Positions 35,285 through 47,739 of a stretch of 64,000 bases of DNA are shown here, piece by piece; position 1 is the stretch's first letter, and every line of letters begins with the position of its first letter. The notes beneath the pieces are model-generated. The model was given only the letters and a program-made list of their open reading frames with translations. It did not search any database and was not told the DNA's origin. Where the stretch lies: positions 434,001-498,000 of the forward strand of contig CAOLHI010001255.1 in the NCBI GenBank assembly GCA_948474755.1, in the 5' to 3' direction. This stretch comes from Ctenosaura bakeri. Its lineage: Eukaryota; Chordata; Lepidosauria; Squamata; Iguanidae. A program made the position numbers and the translations under genes.

Positions 35285-36769
35285 TGAGAAATCTTAGAGA
35301 ACAGGTGAGGTGCCAAAGGACTAGAGAAGGGCAAACATTATCTTCATAAAAGGCAAAAAGAAGACCCAGGAAACTACAGACCAGTCAGACAAGGGAAGAT
35401 ATTAGAATGGATTATACAGCAGCCCATCTGCAAATATCTTGATGATAATGTACTGATTAGTAGGAACCAACACAGGTTTGTCAAGAACAAATCCTGCCAG
35501 ATTAATCTTGTGAACACTGTCAGATGGATCTGTAATTGGTTGGAAAACCATGCTCCAAGAGCATCAATGGATTTGGGCATTTCCACACTACACTGTTGTA
35601 GTGCTATTATTCCACTTTCAACATCCTGTGGAATTCTGGGGTTTGTAGTTTACTGAGGCCAAAGAGCTCTCTGACTGAGAATTCTAGATGCCACTTCCTA
35701 AACTGCAAACCCCAAGATTTCATAGGATGGTGAAAGTGTAATAGTAACACTATAACAGTGTAGTGTGGAAAGGCCCTTTGTTTCACACTGGAAGGAGGTC
35801 TCAAGGGGAGTGTCTCAAGGTTCTATTCTAGGGCTGTTACTCTTGAACATTTTTATCAATGACTCAAACCATGAAGTGGAAGAATTCTTATCAAGTTTGC
35901 AGATGATGCAAACTGGAAGGAATGGCTAACACATTGGAAGGTAGGAAAAACTTTCAAAAGGACCTAGATAAACTAGAAAATTGGGCAGGAATTAATAAAA
36001 TGGAATTTAATAAAGACAAATGCAAAAATCTACATTTAGGCCATAAAAACCAAATGCAGAGGTATAGGATGCGAGATACATGGCTTAGCAATACTACCTA
36101 TGAAAAGCACCTTGGAATTATTGTTGATTATAAACTGTACACAAGCCAGCAGTGCGATGGTGCAGCAAAGAAGGTGAATGCTATTTTAGCCTGCATTAAT
36201 AGAAGCATGGTTTCCAAATTGAACGAAATAATAGTCCCACTATATTCTGTACTGATCAGGCCTCATCTGGAGCACTATATTCAGTTCTGGGCACCTCCTT
36301 TTAAGAAGGATATAGATAAGTTGGTGCAGATGCAGAGAAGGGCAATGAGGATGATAAGAGGTATGAAGAACAAAACATATGAGGAAAAGTTAAAGAAGCT
36401 GGGCATGTTCAGCTTGGGGAACAGAAGAATGAGGGGTGATGTCATTGCACTCTTTAAGTCCCTTAAGATCTGTTGCAGAGATGAGAGGACAGGCCTGTTC
36501 TCTGCTGACCCAGAGAGTAGAACCAGGTCAAATGGTTTGAAGTTACAGAAGAGTCCATTTTGATTGAACATTAGAAGGAACTTCTTGACAGTAAGAGCGG
36601 TTCGGCACTGGAGTCAATTGCCTAGAGAAGTGGTGAGGTCTCCTTCTCTGGATGTCTTCAGAAAGAGGCTGGACAACTACTTGCTGGAGATGCTTTAGTC
36701 CTGCACTGAACACAGGTTAGACTTGAGGGCCCATGAAGCCCCTTCCAACTCTATGATTCCATGACTCTT
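35285..36769 (+). pseudogene. CR1 LINE, 5'-truncated reverse-transcriptase fragment with a MITE inside
   Basis: The conceptual translation shows CR1 reverse-transcriptase landmarks. TGFVKNKSC-like text lies near 35475-35500, GVSQGSILG near 35800-35826, and the catalytic FADD box at 35896-35907. A long frame at 35922-36563 carries the C-terminal part, ending with the typical RMRGDVIALFK and GLFSADPESRTRSNG. The end is the CR1 tail (CCAACTCTATGATTCC). Frameshifts and a 202-bp palindromic MITE at 35575-35776 break the reading frame, so it is a dead copy. The enzyme would have primed reverse transcription of CR1 RNA at target sites. Nothing suggests present activity. Confidence 0.9.
35575..35776. 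mobile_element. 202-bp palindromic MITE nested in CR1, TSD TTT
   Basis: GGGCATTTCCACACTAC and GTAGTGTGGAAAGGCCC ends, arms with ATTCCACTTTCAACATCC, and AGAGCTCTCTGACTGAGAA at the centre. TTT flanks both sides. Excising it restores a continuous CR1 segment (...ATGGA|TTT|GTTTCA...), which proves insertion after the CR1 copy arrived. Confidence 0.85.
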
Positions 36770-38011
36770 TGACCTATACACACCATCTTCCACTTTGAGA
36801 AGGAACAGTCAAAGAAATCATAAACATGCTAGTCTAATAGCCAATCAAGATTACCTTTAAAAATTCTTCCTAGTCCCAACACAGTTTGACCAGTTGAAAC
36901 CTGATTAATATCATTGACTGGATCAGAGGATTATATTGCCTATCTGCTTTAACTGACCATTTGACTAGTAAGGCAGTTATAGCCCCAGGTATTCACACTA
37001 TTTTGGCTGTGGCCAAAGGTTTTTGTACTTTTGAAACCTGTAGATTAGGGTGTGGGTAGCATGCAGGCTATCTGTGACCTTTCATGAGTGTTTGTGCATT
37101 TCCAAAAGAGTCCTTCACACTATTGCCATAGTTGTCACCAAAACCCCCTGTGACTGTGCTTGGAAAAAAGGCATGCAGGGATAGTCTCTTACCTGTACTT
37201 TGTTCCTCTGTAGGACCAGGTGCCTAAGAGAAATAGCAGCAGGAGTGCAAGTCTCTTGAAATTTCAGTAGCTTTTTCAGTAGGTGCAGCTTTGTCAGTGG
37301 TAGTAGCAGGGTGGATCTGCTAAAAGATGGTGGGGGGGATGCCATACTTCTTCACAAGAATTATCTACCTCTCCACAAACTTGCTGCCATGTGAAATCTG
37401 GCATCTTTTCATCTGCCCCATAGGACCCTTTTTAATGGCCTTACAATACCCCAGTGAACCACTTCCAGTTTGCTGAAGTTGCAACCTGATTCTGTGCAGA
37501 CCTGGCAGTCTTCCAGGTGGTAGAATAACAACCACACATGCTTGATCCAACCAGGGAGGTGTAAATTGGTTATTTGGAATAGACCCAATTATGACAGATC
37601 ACATCTCCGCTGGTAGCGGCAACACTATGTCATGTCCTTCCTACTGAGAACACAAAAATGTCTGTGACAGATGGTTGACAGTGCTCTGTGAGTACAGAAC
37701 TGAGCCATCCTGAAATCTAGATAATGTAAGTTAATTTTGATTTGAAAAAGTCCATTTTTTCTACTCTCGGTTGATTTAAATCCTGATTTGTTAGGAAAAA
37801 ATGCTGTCATTATTATATGAACAGAGAGTGTTCAAATGAGTTTTGCAATAAAGCAATACTGATATAGTTTTGGGGAACTCTGGGGGCACCTGTTGTTTCT
37901 GTTATCATTTAGATAGTTCTCTTAATGAGCGAAGTGTGTTATATTGTTTTCACCCTTTGATAGATCATCATACTCCTAATTCTATGGGTTGCTGAGGAAG
38001 AGGGTGTAATA
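36770..38011. other. intergenic, no recognised feature
   Basis: No gene is recognised. Short frames on the minus strand (for example 37115-37345) have no domain that I can identify. Confidence 0.35.
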
Positions 38012-38205
38012 CCCTAAAGGCACCAGATCCTGTCTGATCTTGGAAACAAAGCAGGGTCAGCCTTGGTCAGTAATCAGATGGGAGACAATCAATGACTACC
38101 AAGGGCTATTTTCAGACAAGGGAATTGACAAAACCAACTCTGAGTATTCCTTACTTAAGAAAACCATAAATCACCAGGTGAGTTGAAGGCAAAAAATACA
38201 CACAC
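38012..38205 (+). repeat. 5S-Sauria-type SINE, complete but diverged
   Basis: The head CACCAGATCCTGTCTGATCT, AAACAAAGCAGGGTCAGCC and GTAATCAGATGGGAGAC resembles the internal promoter region of 5S rRNA. The tail has ACCAACTCTGAGTATTCC, AAGAAAACCATAAATCACC, GAAGGCA and CACACACAGACA. It is a SINE, not a 5S gene. Confidence 0.85.
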
Positions 38206-39016
38206 AGACATAAAACAAACAAAGCACACAAAGTAAGCCCATAGTAAAAAGCGATCTTCAGCCCTGGATTCTGTTTCTGATACAGCTTCATATCCACACA
38301 ACTAAAAATGAAATGATTCTTTATCTGGATGAGACATGTCTACAGCAAACTGTTTCATCCTCAAAATAATTTTGAAATTTAAATTACTGTTATAATATGC
38401 ATGCATATAACCAGTTTGAAAAGAAATAACCAGTGATGCCTAATGAACAAGTAGTAGAAAGTTGCACACAGGCAAGGAGTTTGAACAACAAATGGAGTGC
38501 TTTGTCTTCTCACTGCAGTTATCATGCAATTCTGAGTATCTCCAAAGTGGCCAATCTGAAAACTGTACAGCAATAAAGTTTTCTTTTTTAGAAATAGTGT
38601 TTTTGCTCCTGGAAGTATAATGACTGAGGCATAAGATACTGTAAGAGTTAGGATACTGAGATATAGAATTTATTTGTTTTTGACACAATACAGTCAGTGC
38701 TGAATTTATGCAAAAACTCAATGAACCTTAGTTAAGTGCCTCAGATTATAAGAAGCCTGTAATACAAAAAATAAAAACAAAAAATTGCAAACGAAAATAA
38801 TTGCTGAAACAACACACTTTTTGGTAACGTACTGGGGACTTAAATTTCACACAGGTTCAAGTCAAAACATAGCTTAACTTGATTTTCTAATATAATCGAT
38901 AAATTTCAATTCTTTTAGAGTGACTGGCAAAGCCACTTCCAGAAGGAATGGTTCTTGATGATGCATAACTGCCACCATCTTGTTTAACCTTAATGCTTGT
39001 TGATCCAAACATCCAA

Positions 39017-39432
39017 GGCCCTTTGCACAAGAGGCTCTTGTCCCAGCATGAAGATGGGAGAGGAGCAGTACTGCGATGGCACTTCCACAAGACATCATCA
39101 TGGCCCCATCTTTCTCCCATCACCAGCCAGCACGATTGCAGAGTAAATCATTGATGGGTTTTCCTCGTCAGTGACCCGATTGTGCAACCATCCCACACTT
39201 ACCTGCCCTGCAGAAGGCCTGGAAGCACAATGGAGGTGCTTCTTTTCCCAGCACAGCATGGGAAAGTGCCTGGCTGCATTGTGGAAGGAAGAGGCATGTC
39301 CATCATGCTCCCTTCCACAGGGAGCTGGCCTGGTGTGGAGAGGAGCATTCCTATCACTCTCCCTTCCTATCAGAGGTGCTGCTAGGATTGCAACCGGAGG
39401 ACAACATAAGAAGGTAAGGTGTGTAAAGGGCC
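39017..39432 (-). mobile_element. 416-bp MITE, family B copy 3 (inverted)
   Basis: GGCCCTTTGCACA and GTGTAAAGGGCC are inverted ends. It aligns in reverse orientation with 3432-3850 and 47740-48157. On the minus strand it retains an intact GGCAGGTAAGTGTGGGATGG where the other two copies read AGATAAGTG. Confidence 0.7.
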
Positions 39433-42400
39433 CTAGTTAACATTACTTGCTTAGTCAGTTTTGTAGATGTGAACTCTTTTCTTAGGACACTAATATTTAA
39501 ATCTTACTGAGAACAAATTTAACCACTGGAAGAAAAGTCAGAACATTCTAGGGGAAATATTTGCCTTTCTCCAAGGCAAGAACAATTATATACATTTTTT
39601 CCTGCAATGTACTCTCTATGAATTGCTTTTTCCAAGAAGTTGACATACAGTAGAGCCACATTCTAAGACTGCAACTTGCCAGATACCAGAAAATCTTTGA
39701 AAAATGTGCTGAGGAATTATGTCAAGTTGTGGACCTCATTAAGTTTTGGAACCTATCATGTAACAATTACCAGGAGAAAAAAAATACAAATTACCTCACT
39801 GAGCAAACAATGGTTACATGAGTTAATCATGAAATGGAAAACTAATAGGCTGTGTACAATTTTGCAAGATATTTTTAGTAGATTCCTCAGTGCCAATTCA
39901 TTCTTATGTTTAGATGTTTATTGTAAGCAAATCCGTCCACATGAAAGAAGGATACAGGGAAGCTGATTGTGGGAAAAGAGCTAAGATTGCATAGAAGCTC
40001 TAAAGCAAGCCAAATATTACATTATATTGGCAGTGATCAAATGGGATGGAGCCATATTCAGTTCCACTTTTGACTTTTCTATATCGCATTGTATTGCAAC
40101 CTAGAATTGAAAGTAATTTAATTGGCAATGTGAACGTGGGATGTACCAGTGTCAGTTTATTTTTGTTTACTTAACTTTTGTGCCACAGTAAAAATATGGT
40201 GCACCTTCATTGTGTTGAGTGTCTAGTGTACATCAAGTGGTAACACAAGTGGAATTTCAAGTGGAAATTAAAATCCATTTCCAGGCTATAACACAACAAA
40301 GTGTAGGAAAATCAAAGAGAAATAAATACTTCTGCAAGGCACTGCAATCAAGGCAGTATCATAGAGTAGTAACAAAGAAAAAAAGATACCTGCAACTACA
40401 TCAGCAGTCAAAATTTCTGCATCTAGCCAATATTCATAGAAGCTTAAACTAACTTTGTAGAAATCCTAGGTAGGGTACACAGCTCACCTGTTGAGTTGCT
40501 GTAATTATTCTCCCACCCCCCAAATCAACAGCAATTTGATAAAAACTACTTAGGAAGTAATGGATACGACTCCATTGGAGTTTAGGGGGACTATAACTAG
40601 CCAAGCAGTAAAATTATACTTTCAAAGCATTCTGCTCCTGGGTGCTACCAAAGATCTGAAAGAATTCTCATTGCTCGCCGTTTAAAGAAAAAGAAACAAA
40701 GGAAACATTTGGCCATCTTCCCCTAATGTGTGAATATTGCCTCCATCTTGACCAAATTAAGTCTCCACCAACTTGCTCTTATCTATGTACTTATCTAAGT
40801 AATGTCCTGCTACAGTAAAGATGTTATGCCATCTGGGCCTAATAAAAACAAAGTACAGAGCTACATCTTGTCATGACCTTACAGACTCATCTGCACAAAT
40901 TGCTTCACGCTTTCTTCATCTTTCAAAACCTGCAAAAGCTCACTTCCTTTTCAGGTAGATTCCAATTGTTTAAAACTTTGATCTCTAGAATAAGAAAGAA
41001 CAGAATCTCTGCAGCTAATACTGCTTGCCACTACTAAGAACATCAAATATCCAAGGCAGTGGACTGAGTAAAGAAAATTAGTATGGACATAACAGTGAAA
41101 CACTTGGTCTTTTGAAGTTGATGGAAATGTTACAGCTGTCTTCTGCAAAGTGTGGGGTCACCTTTCTGCTTTGTTCTTTGATTAGATAAATGCCATCGAT
41201 AAACCTTGTTTCATTTCAGAACATTCCTTCTCCTTTCCCTTTGTCAACATATTCCACAATCGGGACAAAGTAACTGCTGGGTGTTTCCAAGATAAGTGCA
41301 GTTGTCCATACAGATGTTGCAAAGGATACATTATTACACGAGCACTTGGTTTCTTTCTTTTCCCTAACCTTCCCTCCTACAAGCCAGCTGAAAATATCTA
41401 TGGAACATGTCCCATGCCTATTAAATAATTGCAATGTACAACTCCTTCAAATTTATGTGTGATAACAAGGGACATTCTTTCTGGAGGTCTGTTATATGGC
41501 TATCAGTCAGGGTATTTCCTCAGAAAATTCTGCTGTGTTCATAAATATCTTGTATTTCTAAAAATACTTGTGTGGTGAGTGCCAAGGGTACTAACGGATA
41601 GAAATATTGCCACTGGAAAAGGAGTGAGAGGCATCGGCATGCTTGGGAAAATCCTGAGGTTTGCAGAAGTCCAACCAATTTCTTTAAAACAACCAAAACA
41701 AAGAAGCCAATATCTTTACCCTCCCTCCAAAAAAAAAACCCCACAGGCCAGGAGACTCCTATTAGGAAATGATAACATGGTGTAATGTGTCTTGCAGGTT
41801 CCACTTGTTCCTCCACTATTTCCTTCCTTCCTTCCTTCCTTCCTTCTAAGGTAAGAGCCATGATGAACCTGCTTTATGGGTATCTTAACAGATACGATTG
41901 TTCATGTGCATTTTGGTTGCACCCATGCTGGAAAAACAAAACAAAACACAGGTATGAACATAAATGCGCTGGGAAAATAACTTGCACCTCCAGAAGTGGA
42001 TTGCTTTTCTAGAAGGAATGTATAAATCCTATATGATAGACAAGCTGTTAATCTGCAAGCCTTTTCCCAGGTTTCCAGAAATGATGATTAAGGCCAGTTT
42101 TATATTTCATTATTTGCGTTATATGTTGTTTTGGTCTTCACAAGTCAGATTGCCCTGGTCAGTGCCATGGTCAAAAGTCTGTCTTTTATCAGCAGTGCAA
42201 AAAAAGGTAGAGAGGTCATTTGTCTGCCTTCTATTTAATTCAAGAAATTCACTGTCAAGGATTAAGTTATCTTTGACTTCTACTGTAGGGCGATTTTTAT
42301 TCTTCCTGATTTGTAGCCTGCATTCATGACCTTCAGAGTATGTAGAGCCTGAAAAGCAGTGTTTGTTTCATCTGGCATTCAGCTCAAAGGTTATTTTATA

Positions 42401-43460
42401 CATAAAAGAGCTGAGGAAGAAGTATAGATTTGGAAGCAGGGGTAAGGGAAAGGGGTGGATACTAGTGGCACAACTTATTTTAAATCACTCCCAAATCTGA
42501 GCAGTGGCTTTTTTCTGTCTCTGCAGATACATACAAGGAGTGCACTTGCAGGTTTGCGTGAGAAATAAAATTGTCTTGTATTCGCCACTGGAGTTTTCAC
42601 TATTGAATCTCAGAACCGATTTCCAAAGTTGTCACTCGAGTTTTGGACTGACAGCAGCAGCCGTCTAGTAGCCTAGCTTACCAAAGAGGGGATGGAGACA
42701 AACAGAAAAAGATAGTGCACTGGAAATCTATAAAGCCCTCAAGATCTTGAGTGCCTTAAGCATGGGAATTTGTAGAAACTGTGGTCTTGCACAGCAAAGC
42801 GGATGGGCTAGAGGCTTCATGTATACAGAAGACAGTTTTCTATTTGAAGGGCTGTGGGAAGATAATTCTCACTTTCATGACATTGTCTATTTGAAAAAAA
42901 TACTAAGTCCAAACCTGGTATAACTACAAGAAAGATAATCAGGGACACTGAAGTTGCCCATCAACAATTAGTACATGGACATCAGACAGAGCAGGCCCAC
43001 AGGTCAACTGGTTACAGCTTCTTCACCGAGATAAGAACATTTATTTCCATTTAATTTATAAAAATTGTATCTAAATTTGCATTTATGCATATCAATTAGC
43101 AGGTTCAGATTTTTTATTCAAATCTGTGCTGCTTCTTTTTTGTGTTGTATTTCCTTCAGCGGGGGAGGGGGGTGAAAGTGTAAATGGCCACCCTGCTTCT
43201 GGTACCAAACTATCTGTACTTGCAATCTGGACTCACAACTGGCAGAGAAACCTTGTGGAAAGAAATCCTAATCAGAGTCATTCAGAAGATGTTTTCTGAA
43301 TATGTTTAAAAACTTGTTTTCTTAAAGAATTGGACTTCCTTGAATTAACAGAGACTTTGTTTATCAAGAAATTTGATGAACCTGCTGCACCAGTAGATGA
43401 TTTACCTTAGGTAGAACATATTGTTTATAGGGGTGTGTATAAGAGAAAGTGAGAGAAAAA
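39433..43460. other. intergenic, no recognised gene
   Basis: AT-rich, mostly unique sequence. It contains the TTCC microsatellite at 41818-41847 and short A-runs. No exon or repeat body is identified. Confidence 0.35.
41818..41847. repeat. (TTCC)n microsatellite
   Basis: Seven pure TTCC units. Confidence 0.95.
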
Positions 43461-43553
43461 GACCATTTCCGCACTAGACTGTTATAACAGTATTATTCCA
43501 CTTTCAACATCCTATGAAATCCTGGGGTTTCCAGTTTTGGGAGGGGCCACCTG
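43461..43553. mobile_element. left half of a palindromic MITE
   Basis: GACCATTTCCGCACTAGACT through TGGGGTTTCCAGTTTTGGGA to GGGGCCACC is one arm of the family. The second arm is absent and is replaced by a GA-rich stretch (43564-43580). Confidence 0.75.
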
Positions 43554-43872
43554 GTAAATGGCTAAAGAAAGAGAGAGAGAGCAAGAAAAAGATCAGAGCT
43601 ATAGCTCTGTTAACTGTCATCTGAGATATGCAGATACAATCATAACCCTTATAACTTTTAATTTGAACTATTTTAAACCTATTGCTATTTTTTGTTCTTT
43701 TTTTTTTCCTTAAAAGGCTATTTCCAGAAAGAAAGAAAAAGATGGACAGATAGATGACTGTGCATAGAGGCATCAAGTAAGAATTGTATCTAATCTCTAA
43801 TCTAGAATATGTAACAGTGAGACCATCGTCCTCTGAATCCATAAACTCCAGATTTAAATATAAATCTATATA

Positions 43873-44097
43873 CAGTTGAACATCAGTATCTGTGGGGGAT
43901 TCAGTTCCATTTGGTTTCCCCCAAAATGGCAAAAAATGTGAACAATCACATCTCATATTATTAAATGACAAGCAACATGTATGTGGATGTTTCAGAGTGT
44001 TTATGTTCACATCACAGCCATTTATGTATAGGATGCTACATTCCACGGTCACTGGAAAACACAGCTATGGAGGTTGCAGATACAGAGGGTCCACACA
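43873..44097 (+). mobile_element. 225-bp Tigger/pogo-like MITE
   Basis: The left end CAGTTGAACATCAGTATCTG, then TGGGGGATTCAGTTCCA, and the right end GCAGATACAGAGGGTCCACA resemble the termini of Tigger/MER2-type elements. TA flanks the left. There is no transposase. Confidence 0.55.
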
Positions 44098-44277
44098 GAA
44101 CTGAGCAGCTGGCATGCTTCCCACCTTGGATTCAAATGTTTTTCGTACTGCATATTTGAATCTTCAATGGTTTGAATCCATGAATTGTACATTTCTGTTT
44201 TCAGTCACATAGGAAAGTGGGGGCGAGGGGGCAATTCACCCTGGATGGCAATGTTTTGGGGGCATCCCAGTCCATAG

Positions 44278-44340
44278 CCATGCCTCTGCATGCCCTGGCC
44301 ATGCCTCCATGTGCCCTGGCCATGCCTTCGTGCACGGTGG
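44278..44340. repeat. 21-bp tandem repeat, three units
   Basis: Units 44278-44298, 44299-44319 and 44320-44340 all begin CCATGCCT and end in GG. The first two differ at three positions and the third is more diverged. Confidence 0.8.
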
Positions 44341-45331
44341 CCACACCCATCACACCATAGCCCCTCCTCTCGCCCCCCTCCACGCACTCCAAGCTCCGCC
44401 ACTTGTCTGTGTTCATTAAATATGGTGTAGAGATCCTATAGCTATTCACATTTTCCCCCTGCTCCTAACCTCCATGCATGCAGAGGGGTGACAGTAACAT
44501 AGTTCTCTCTTTGATGATTTTCATAGTAGCTGATGTTCATTTAAGCACAGTATTTCAAAGGGTCACATGTTCTATTTGATGTGCCTGCTCAACACTCATC
44601 AAGTGTTGTAGGACTGGCAATTCAAGCAATACGCAACTGGTGTGAATCATTCTATACCACTGGACACATGAGCCATTCCGTTCCATACAACCTTCATATA
44701 TTGGTATTGCAGCCCATAGTTTAAAGCAAGGTGGAGGCAGAGATACAGACTGTAATCGTCACTGCTTTCTGAAAACCAGGAACACAGAACATTCATTTTT
44801 TTGCACTTAAAAAAATGCTTTAACATTCTAGCTGTCAGGTTTTGGTGATTTAAACATAAATAAAAGTGGCTAGGTCATGGAGCTTCTTGCAGTGTAGGAA
44901 TTCCAAGGTAACAATGTTAGTATCAAGCTTTATAAACTGGGAGCAGGAGATGGCAACAGGATTGATACCTAAAGCAGAGAAACAGAGAAGGAGAAACAGA
45001 ATCAAGAACATCTCTGATAATAGGTAGCAATTTGATGTGAGATTGACTATGGGGGTGTCTGTAAAACATATTAACAAAAGCCCTCGTGGCATGTTTTCTC
45101 TTCTTTCCTCTTCTTTTCTCCTCTACCTTTGCAATTTTCCATCTTGAAGCTTGCTTTTCTTCTCCTTCTCCATCCATTTGTCTTAGGCCATGTCCTCTGT
45201 CATTCCACATTTTCCATGTTCTCCTTCATCTTATCTTTGGCTTCTATCAATCTGTGTCTTTCAAACTCTGTTTTAGTCTTGCTGTCTTTTAGATATAACA
45301 ATGACTACTGCCTTCATAGCAGAACAACCTT
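44341..45331. other. intergenic, no recognised feature
   Basis: No gene is recognised. A pyrimidine-rich stretch lies at 45090-45240. The target duplication of the next L1 begins at 45321. Confidence 0.35.
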
Positions 45332-46005
45332 GAAGTGTGGAAAATTGCAATTAATGATAAATTAACTTGTAGAATTAGATTTATGAAAGGTCTTGTGAAA
45401 GGGAATGATTTTGAAGAAATTTGGAAAATATTTTTGGAAAAGGTTTGATAAGAGATGGGAAAGCTACCCTTTCACAAGAAGAATGGCAATTTTGGAAACT
45501 GGATTAAATAAAAAGTTGGCTCTGGGGGTGGGTTTATTCACTTTTTTTATTAATTATGTGGGATATTGTTTATATTGGATTTGTGTTGTTTAATTTTTTT
45601 GTAAAACAAAAAAAAAAGTAAGTTGAAACATAATTGGCTTTGGGGAGTGGGTTTACCTTTAGAGATAGTTTGATATGTTAAGTAATAAGATTATATTTAG
45701 TAATAGCAGTAGATTAAATGTAAGGGAAAATATAGAATTAAGAATGAAATTATTATAATAATAATGAATATAATGAGAATGAGATCTAGAGATAGGTAAC
45801 AAAGTATACAAGTAGTATGATATAGAATAAGCTGAATAAGTTTATGATTGTAATGGTATTAGAGAGAAATAATAATGTAAGCTTGTTTTTGATGAAATTT
45901 CTTTGTTTCACTATTATGTGTATCACATGGTGTTTTACTTTTTTGTTTTGCTTTTCTTTTCTGTATAATCAATAAAAATAAAAAAAAAATTTTTAAAAAA
46001 AAAGT
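45332..46005 (+). mobile_element. 5'-truncated L1 retrotransposon with target duplication
   Basis: AGAACAACCTT occurs at 45321-45331 and again at 46006-46016, an 11-bp target-site duplication. Between them lies a 674-bp insert ending in an A-rich tail after CAATAAAAATAAAAAAAAA. From its first base it encodes an open frame beginning EVWKIAINDK and continuing through RFMKGLVKGNDFEEIWK to FLEKV and two stop codons. This fits the extreme C-terminus of an L1 ORF2 protein, followed by an AT-rich 3' UTR. Strong truncation is normal for L1. It is a dead copy, and the near-exact duplication suggests a fairly recent insertion. Confidence 0.8.
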
Positions 46006-46691
46006 AGAACAACCTTTCCCTATATTATCTTTCATAGGTTTTCATTTCTGAGTAAGAACTATACCCACTTCATCTTTCGGATAGTAATACTACCACAAAA
46101 ACCAGAGACAACTCTTGGTGGTGATAGTGGTAGTTCTTTTGTTACTACTTTTCAAAACGTATGTCTAAAATTCCTTTAAAAAGGAACTGCAGAGTTTCAA
46201 AGTGACTTATTACTAACAAGTTACTGTAACAATCCCTTCGATGCAATACAAAAGATATAATTACTTCACATTGGAATAGTAACATAATGAAAGATAATGT
46301 CATTCTTTTTAAAAAAATAATGGTCCACGCCCTGGCTAGGTGTTGTATAATTATCATATTAGAAAAGCAGGCAAATAATCTAAGATTGAGAAGAGAATGA
46401 CATGACCTTGCTTATGGTAACCATCACTTTTCCCAGGATTCTCTCATTCCCCTGAGATATCAGATGCTTTTGTCTTTCCCAGTTTCTCCCTCAGCAACAA
46501 AATGATGAGGAAAAGAAGGAATAAGGGTCATGCCATGAAGGCCATGGATATATCCAGCCTATTCATTGTACCTTGCCGGGTTCCAAAGGATGAGGTTATT
46601 AAAAGTTTATTATTTGAAATATTGTATAGGTAGCCGTTTTCCAAGCTATCTCTGAAGCAAGTGTTTTTTATGTGTTCCTTTAGCTCTATAC

Positions 46692-47452
46692 CAGGGGTAG
46701 GGAAAGTGTGTCCCACATGCTGCCTAAGGCCTCTCGTGGCCCAGGGTATGGAGGGAAAATATGGAAAAGAAAAACTTGGATTTTTTTTTCTTGCCCCAAA
46801 ATGCCTTCTTAGGGGATATTTCACCATGTTTTTTGCCTCTTTTGTCTGTTCTAGGCTCAGAGGAAACTCTTTTTTCTTTGAAGTTCACTTCCAGTACATT
46901 TCCTGTTGTTAAAAAAAAAAAAAAAAGTCTTGGCCTAAAAAAAACCAGATGTAAGGGAAGGCAAAAACTGGATGAAGTTGGAATGGAAGGAGGGCTTTTC
47001 ATGCCTTATCTCTCTTCTCTCCCTCTGAGGCCATTTCCGCACGAGCCTGTTATAGCGCGATGATTCCACTTTCAACATCCTCTGGAATCCTGGGGTTTGC
47101 AGTTTCGGGAGGGGCCGGTCGGCCCCTCCCGAAACTGCAAACTCCAGGATTCCAGAGGATGTTGAAAGTGGAATCATCGCGCTATAACAGGCTCGTGCGG
47201 AAATGGCCTGAGATTAGGACAGTGACAGCTGGAATGGAGGGTGGGCTTTTCCTTAGCCTCTGGGCCCAAGCAGGATGGCGTATATGTGTATAGAGCAGTT
47301 TGTATGCACCCTAGAGACCATATGGAAGCATTTGGAGGCAAAAAGAGGATTTTTTTAAAAGGGAATGCAGTGGGAAGATACTGCCTTCCAAGGTCTATTT
47401 GTGGAGGGGAGGGCAATGCAGCCTCCTAACCTCCCACAATTGCCCACCTCTG
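46692..47452. mobile_element. 761-bp hAT-like non-autonomous element
   Basis: The ends CAGGGGTAGGGAAAGTGTG and TTGCCCACCTCTG are hAT-type inverted termini. Flanking 8-mers CTCTATAC (46684-46691) and CTCTAAAA (47453-47460) agree at six of eight positions, as expected for an old hAT duplication. A palindromic MITE is nested at 47029-47208. No transposase is present. Confidence 0.65.
47029..47208. mobile_element. 180-bp near-perfect palindromic MITE nested in a hAT element, TSD TGA
   Basis: Arms GGCCATTTCCGCACGAGCCT and inverse meet at GGGGCCGGTCGGCCCC. TGA flanks both sides (47026-47028 and 47209-47211). It is the best-preserved copy together with 11423-11601 and 12574-12753, and likewise retains GCGCGATGATTCC with its CpGs. 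Confidence 0.88.
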
Positions 47453-47739
47453 CTCTAAAATAATCTTTCCTATTGTGTGAGCTGTGCCATTCACAGCATG
47501 GTTGTGAGAAACTTCTCAGAAGGACTCTTATTTGTCCACCTAGGTTCAAGCCAGCAAGTGATGGACCCTACGCCTATGTAAGGAGACAGTGAATGTCAGT
47601 TTTAATATCAACTAAATACACCCAGCTGCTGTTTTCAGCTATACAATTGTTGGTCTGAAGGATGATCTTGGATTTTTATTGACGTTCAGCAGGGACCATA
47701 AACTGTTAAGCCACATTGAATCCCAGTCTTGGGAACTTA

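Noticed and set aside
35922..36563. 213-residue open frame as a host gene
   Set aside because: The product is the C-terminal part of CR1 reverse transcriptase and is out of frame with the upstream FADD box, so it is a dead LINE copy.
38012..38205. possible 5S rRNA gene
   Set aside because: Only the internal promoter region resembles 5S. The 3' part is SINE body with a CA-rich tail, so it is a 5S-derived SINE.
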